From Diplosphaera chodatii (Eukaryota; Chlorophyta; Trebouxiophyceae; Prasiolales; Stichococcaceae), in contig JAALGY010000015.1 in the NCBI GenBank assembly GCA_032358165.1, forward strand, positions 186,001 to 250,000: a stretch of 64,000 nt of DNA, read 5' to 3'. The position numbers and the translations under genes were made by a program. Positions 59,963-64,000 of the stretch are shown piece by piece. Under the pieces are notes generated by a model that was given only the letters and a program-made list of their open reading frames with translations, did no database searches and was not told the DNA's origin. The stretch's first letter is position 1. Every line of letters starts with the position of its first letter.

Positions 59963-62900
59963 ATGCTGTCGTGCTTCAGCCGGCCACGCGCAAAGAACGA
60001 TGAGCACGGCGGCAAGCGGCGCCGACGCCAGCGCATCTTTGAGGCGGTCTTCAGCGAGGCGCACTCCAGGTCAGATGTGACCAACAGCTCCACAGCCGCA
60101 GCCGTACAGATGCAGCAGCCGCAGCTGGTGAGCCTGCAGCAGCACGTGGGCGAGACCAAGGCTGGCGCGCCGCTGAGCAATGGTGGGTCCCCTGTCTGGC
60201 AGCAGCCGACGGACCGTGAGCCGGCTCCCCAGCCAGCCACACCACCGCCGTCGCTGCCCCGCGTCAGCCGCCAGCAGCAGGAGCAGCCCCCGCAGCAGCA
60301 TTCGCAGCAGCAGCAGCAGCAGCAGCAGGGCCAGGCACGGGCCGTGCCGCAGGAGCAGCCCCTCAGGCAGCCGCCGCCGATCGCGGTGACCCGCCCCAGC
60401 TGGGCGTCAGAGGGGTCCTCACTCGAGGGCGCGGCGTGGGTGGCCGGCCGCCGCCGCCGCGGCCGCAGCGGGGACGCCAGCGACATCAGCGACTCCAGCT
60501 TCACATCAGCGCGCTCCAGCTTCAGCTCGCAGGTGTCCGGCCCGGCGTCCAGCGCCGATGTGTCGGGATTCTGGCCACCCTACCGCGAGTCAGGCTCAGC
60601 GGCGCCGTCAACACGCGGCGGCAGCGAGGACGGCAGCCCCCGGCAGCACCGGCCGCAGATCAAGCGGCCGTCGTGGTACCTGGCGCAGTTCGGCCCGGAC
60701 TACGCCACGCTGGACGACCTGGAGGCAGCCAGCGGGGAGCTGAGCCGGGCGGCCGCCCTGGCGATCGGCTGGCAGCAGGAGGGGCCCGACGACTCCGAGA
60801 GCCTCAGCGGCGTCAGCAGCCAGCCGGGCGAGGACGGCGGCGCAGCCGCGGGGCGCGCCATCTCCTGGCCGCGCAGGCGGCTGCCCCGTCTGGACCCCGC
60901 TTCGCCGGTGGGTGGTGTCATGTACCAGCCTGTGATTGCACTGCAGTCGCCCTTGGTGCGGTATGAGGAGGGCAGCTGGATGCATGCTGTGATCTGGAAG
61001 GGCGAGGGCCTTACATAGCTATGCCTACGGGACTTGGCTCATTGTAAACTCAGGCCAGTGTCAAGGCCAGCATGCCAGTGAACTGCTGGCTTGCAATGCA
61101 GAACATGAGCCGGAATGTCAGCTGGGCGGGTGGCCGGGGCGATGATGAAGCCGCCAGCGAGGCGTCAGCGGAATCAGTGGCATCAGTGCAGGAGCTGCTC
61201 CACCAGGCAGAGGCAGCGTTTGCAGGTGACCCTGTGGCGCACCACAAACCGAGCATGTGGGCCACGCTTGTCGGTCATGAACACAGTTGGTGTGTTAGAG
61301 GACATCCCCCAACCATGACCAACGTGTGGAAGATCTGACAGTGTTCCTCAGGGACTGTATCGTTGCTGCAACAGAGGGGCGCCTGCTGCACGTGCGGGAG
61401 CTGCTGCGCCAGGCGGCGGCGCGCCACGGCTGCTCCTTCCGCGAGCTGCTGGCCGACGGCGCCGCGGCGGCGTTCGGCACCGGCGTCACCTGCTCCCTGG
61501 ACCTGCAGCAGGTGCAGCGCTGTCAGCTGTAGGGTTTCCATGCGCCTCGACTTGGGTCGGTAATTGCAGAGCTCGGTCAACATTCGTTGCTGAGCGGGGA
61601 TCGCCACCTGCGCCCGTGCAAAGTGTCGGCGTCTCAGTCCACACAGAGGCAGTCCACCCTGTCATTACAGCTGGGTCTGGAGCTGGACCTCATCCGCCGC
61701 AGCCTGTCGGACGCCCAGGACCTGAGCGGCTACGAGGCCTCCTGCGACAACGACCTCCGCATCCTGTACCGCAACATCAAGGGTGAGCTGGAGCTGGACA
61801 TCGTGGTTGAGCGCCGTTGGTCCATGCCACCAGCCTGCTGGCGTGCGCCCCCTGGTTGCGCACAACAGGTTTTCAGCACGGATGGCAACAACCTGCAAGT
61901 AGTACATTGGCTTGGTGCCGGCCTTTGGCCATTTGGTTCAGCAAACAGCACAGGACTGAGGGATGTTGTGGCTGTTCGTAAGCCGGTCCGCACTGGTGCT
62001 TCCTGCTTGCTGGTGCAGGCTCCGGGGTGCACAGCTTCCGCTTCGAGGCGACGTACGACTGCCCGCTGTCCCACATGCTGGCGCTCACCCGCGAGTTCGA
62101 CCTGCTGGGCACCTGGAACCGCATGGCGCTGGACCCCGCCATCCTGGCGGAGCCGTCCATCTTCGCCAACATCGTGTACACAGGTGCGGCCGACGCGCTG
62201 GCTGCCTCTTGAGAGGTGGTTGCTGGAATGCTAGCAGGCGTACTGAGTGCCGAAGGAACACTGGTTGCGGAGCGCTGAACCTCTGCTGGCTGTGCCTTGC
62301 TTGCACGATTTCAACATGCTGCTCCCCGTGTTGCCTGCTGGGCATGCTGCAGCGCGGGTGCAGCACCCACGAATGCATAGCAAGCATGCTCCAGTGGTGC
62401 ACCTGCAAAGTCTTTGGACATGCTGCCTGCAGGGCAGTGGATGCCATTCCCGCTCAGCGCGGTGGACATGGTGGTCCGCACCAACTGGAGCGACCTGCTG
62501 GAGGTACTGCCTACTGTACTGCTCACCGATCTTGCTGCGATGTCCGGCATGACTGTATGCTGAGATGTGTCCCCCCAGCAATCGACATACAGACGTACAG
62601 GATCTCCTCAGCTGTTGCAGCTTGAGCATGCCATGCCGATATGGCGTTGCTTTGGGCACATTACAGGAGGAAAATGCCATGCTGGTGACGATGGCGGACC
62701 ATTCGGAGCATGCGGATGAAGATCTGAAGCCGCTGCCGCGCAAGGCAAAGAAACGCCGCCGCATCCAGCTGCTGGAGGGCAGCTCCAGCATCCTGCAGCC
62801 CTACCCCTGCACCGAGGGTGGGTTCTTTGCCTGGTCAGCGTCGCAGTCTGCATCTGCTGTCCCGAGGACTATTGTCTGTACCTGACATCCAATGCATCTG

Positions 62901-63721
62901 TGCAGCAGTGTAGAATAGTAGACTAAGTGCAGTCCTTGATAATGACAGCATTTGCCTTGCGTTTACAAATCAGGCATGCGATGTCTATGATGCAGATGGG
63001 CGGCAGCGGTGCCGATGTGCCGTGCTCGCACATCTCAACCCGCATGTGGCGCATGTCCCTGGCTTCCTCATCACTTTCGTGCTCAAGGTCAGCCCTCAAA
63101 CCGTGCGGTTCTGTGTGCTCGCTAGCGCGCCAGAGCTCGACCCACATCGTGCAGCACTCAAAGCTTAGCAGGCTCAGCACCTCAGCAGGTATTTATGTCG
63201 GTGTGCACTGCATGCACATCTCAGAGGTCAGGCATTTATGTGAGGAGACCTCATTCCACTGGCTTGCTGTGCCCCAGACCATGAGCCCCTTCGTCTACAA
63301 CGCCACCCGGGACATGCTGGCCAGCAGCTTCAAGTCCCCCGACATGGAGCTGCCCCGCCGCATGGCCGCCAACCCGCAGCTATATGCAAAGGTGCTCCGC
63401 CGCCCAATTGGGCCTTGGTCAATCAGTCTGATAGGGCACCTGGCTCACCTGAGTGTGAGCCAGGCAAAGAGTTCAGCCTGCTGGTGGCTCGGTACTGCAG
63501 CTCAGTGTGGCAGGGTGGAGATGCAGTTGATGCCAGTGTTGCTTCGAGCATGGACAACGGATGCACGTCTGCTGGCCCCGTCGGGCGCTGCATGGTGCAC
63601 ATGTAACCGTCTGGTCCGTGCTGATTGCCAGGTTGAGGAGCGTTTCCAGAGTCCACCCTACGGCACGCCGCCACCCCCGCCGCCAGGGCGGTCGCTGGCA
63701 ACCTCCTTCCGCAACCTCTGA
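59963..63721 (+). CDS. START-like (SRPBCC fold) lipid-binding domain protein, right paralog
   Basis: Exon 1 starts at 59963 (MLSCFSRPRAKNDEHGGKRR) and encodes roughly 340 residues of Gln/Pro/Ser/Arg-rich disordered sequence. Later exons give SVQELLHQAEAAFAG (ending near 61226), DLTVFLRDCIVAATEGRLLH (61331-61510), LGLELDLIRRSLSDAQDLSG (61671-61784), then VHSFRFEATYDCPLSHMLAL, REFDLLGTWNRMAL and ILAEPSIFANIVYTG (about 62019-62181), WMPFPLSAVDMVVRTNWSDL (about 62432-62502), a charged loop (62667-62819), AHLNPHVAHVPG and VPGFLITFVLK (about 62973-63088), MSPFVYNATRDMLASSFKS with ELPRRMAA (63279-63391), and a Pro-rich end to the stop at 63721. The paired blocks match the left paralog one for one. 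A MLSCF start with Cys4 could be lipid-modified. A TGTAA signal lies at 63979-63983, about 260 nt past the stop. Confidence 0.7.
60305..60328 (+). repeat. CAG trinucleotide run in START-like gene exon 1
   Basis: Eight consecutive CAG units encoding Gln within the low-complexity N-terminal region. Confidence 0.8.
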
Positions 63722-64000
63722 TGCTGGTCTTCATGAGGGAGTGCGAGCGAAGAACAAGGTCACCGTCATTCTGTCCTCGGCGATGTACCAGCGCCAAGTC
63801 ATGAGGGATCTGCACTCATTCGACGTGGTGTCTCTGGGGCAACGTCAGCTGGCTATGACAGTGAGGCGCAATAGCAGTTAGCAGCCACACCGTGTGGCTG
63901 TTTGCCTCCTATCCGGTGCTGAGGTCACCAGGATGGTACTACAACTAGGTTAGTATGTTGTCCCGCAACATTGTCTGGTGTAAAAGTGCCCATTGGTCCA
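63722..64000. other. 3' flank of the right START-like gene
   Basis: No gene seen. Contains the candidate polyadenylation signal TGTAA at 63979-63983. Confidence 0.5.

Noticed and set aside
59866..60504. 212-residue minus-strand open frame rich in Cys, Gly and Arg
   Set aside because: It is antisense to the low-complexity, GC-rich exon 1 of the right START-like gene; the sense frame is longer and joins a consistent exon chain.
1..64000. Prokaryotic features: operons, CRISPR, insertion sequences, Shine-Dalgarno sites
   Set aside because: Dense spliceosomal introns and eukaryote-only proteins (gamma-tubulin, Btz) show this is nuclear eukaryotic DNA; no transposase or terminal repeats were found.

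Overview
This window looks like nuclear DNA of a green alga (Chlorophyta). The genes are broken by many short introns of roughly 70-350 bp, with GTGAG/GTGC-type donors and TGCAG-type acceptors. Exons are richer in GC than introns, genes are dense on both strands, and TTTAGGG-type telomeric/telo-box motifs occur. There are no operons, Shine-Dalgarno sites or CRISPR arrays. I rebuilt most genes by joining exons so that splice sites, reading phase and family motifs agree; where exon sums are given they are multiples of three. No RNA gene was recognised.

Layout. 1-4448 (-): N-terminal two thirds of a full-size ABCG/PDR transporter that runs off the left edge. 5869-6930 (-): intronless CRAL-TRIO (Sec14-like) gene, apparently a processed copy of the nine-exon CRAL-TRIO gene at 12950-15048 (+). 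7708-9340 (-): small TMEM242-like membrane protein. 9772-9996 (+): 74-residue membrane protein behind a telo-box/site II promoter. 10513-12306 (-): Barentsz/MLN51 (CASC3) exon-junction-complex subunit. 15857-19320 (+): gamma-tubulin, 14 exons.

20114-54916: the most striking part, a cluster of eight SYLF-domain (Ysc84/SH3YL1-type lipid-binding) genes, here called A to H: A(-), B(+), C(+), D(+), E(+), F(-), G(-), H(+). Two unrelated genes lie inside it as a divergent pair: a TPR-like, probably organellar protein (32682-36145, -) and an Npt/TLC-type nucleotide transporter-like membrane protein (36386-39759, +). The paralogs share motif order (an APG-x-F block, a GxGFxxxxL block, a WSAP-like block, a C-terminal xxLxGxxPPPxxxxLY block) but differ strongly in sequence, intron content and extensions. 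B has a long N-terminal extension, F a very long Gln/Pro-rich tail, G a Pro/Gly/Ser tail.

55470-63721: two paralogous START-like proteins in head-to-head orientation around a 1.3 kb intergenic region.

The window joins housekeeping genes (gamma-tubulin, EJC subunit) with several lipid/membrane-interface families (ABCG, two CRAL-TRIO, eight SYLF, two START-like). No shared pathway can be proven from sequence. The SYLF array is best read as a local tandem-duplication expansion that has partly diverged.
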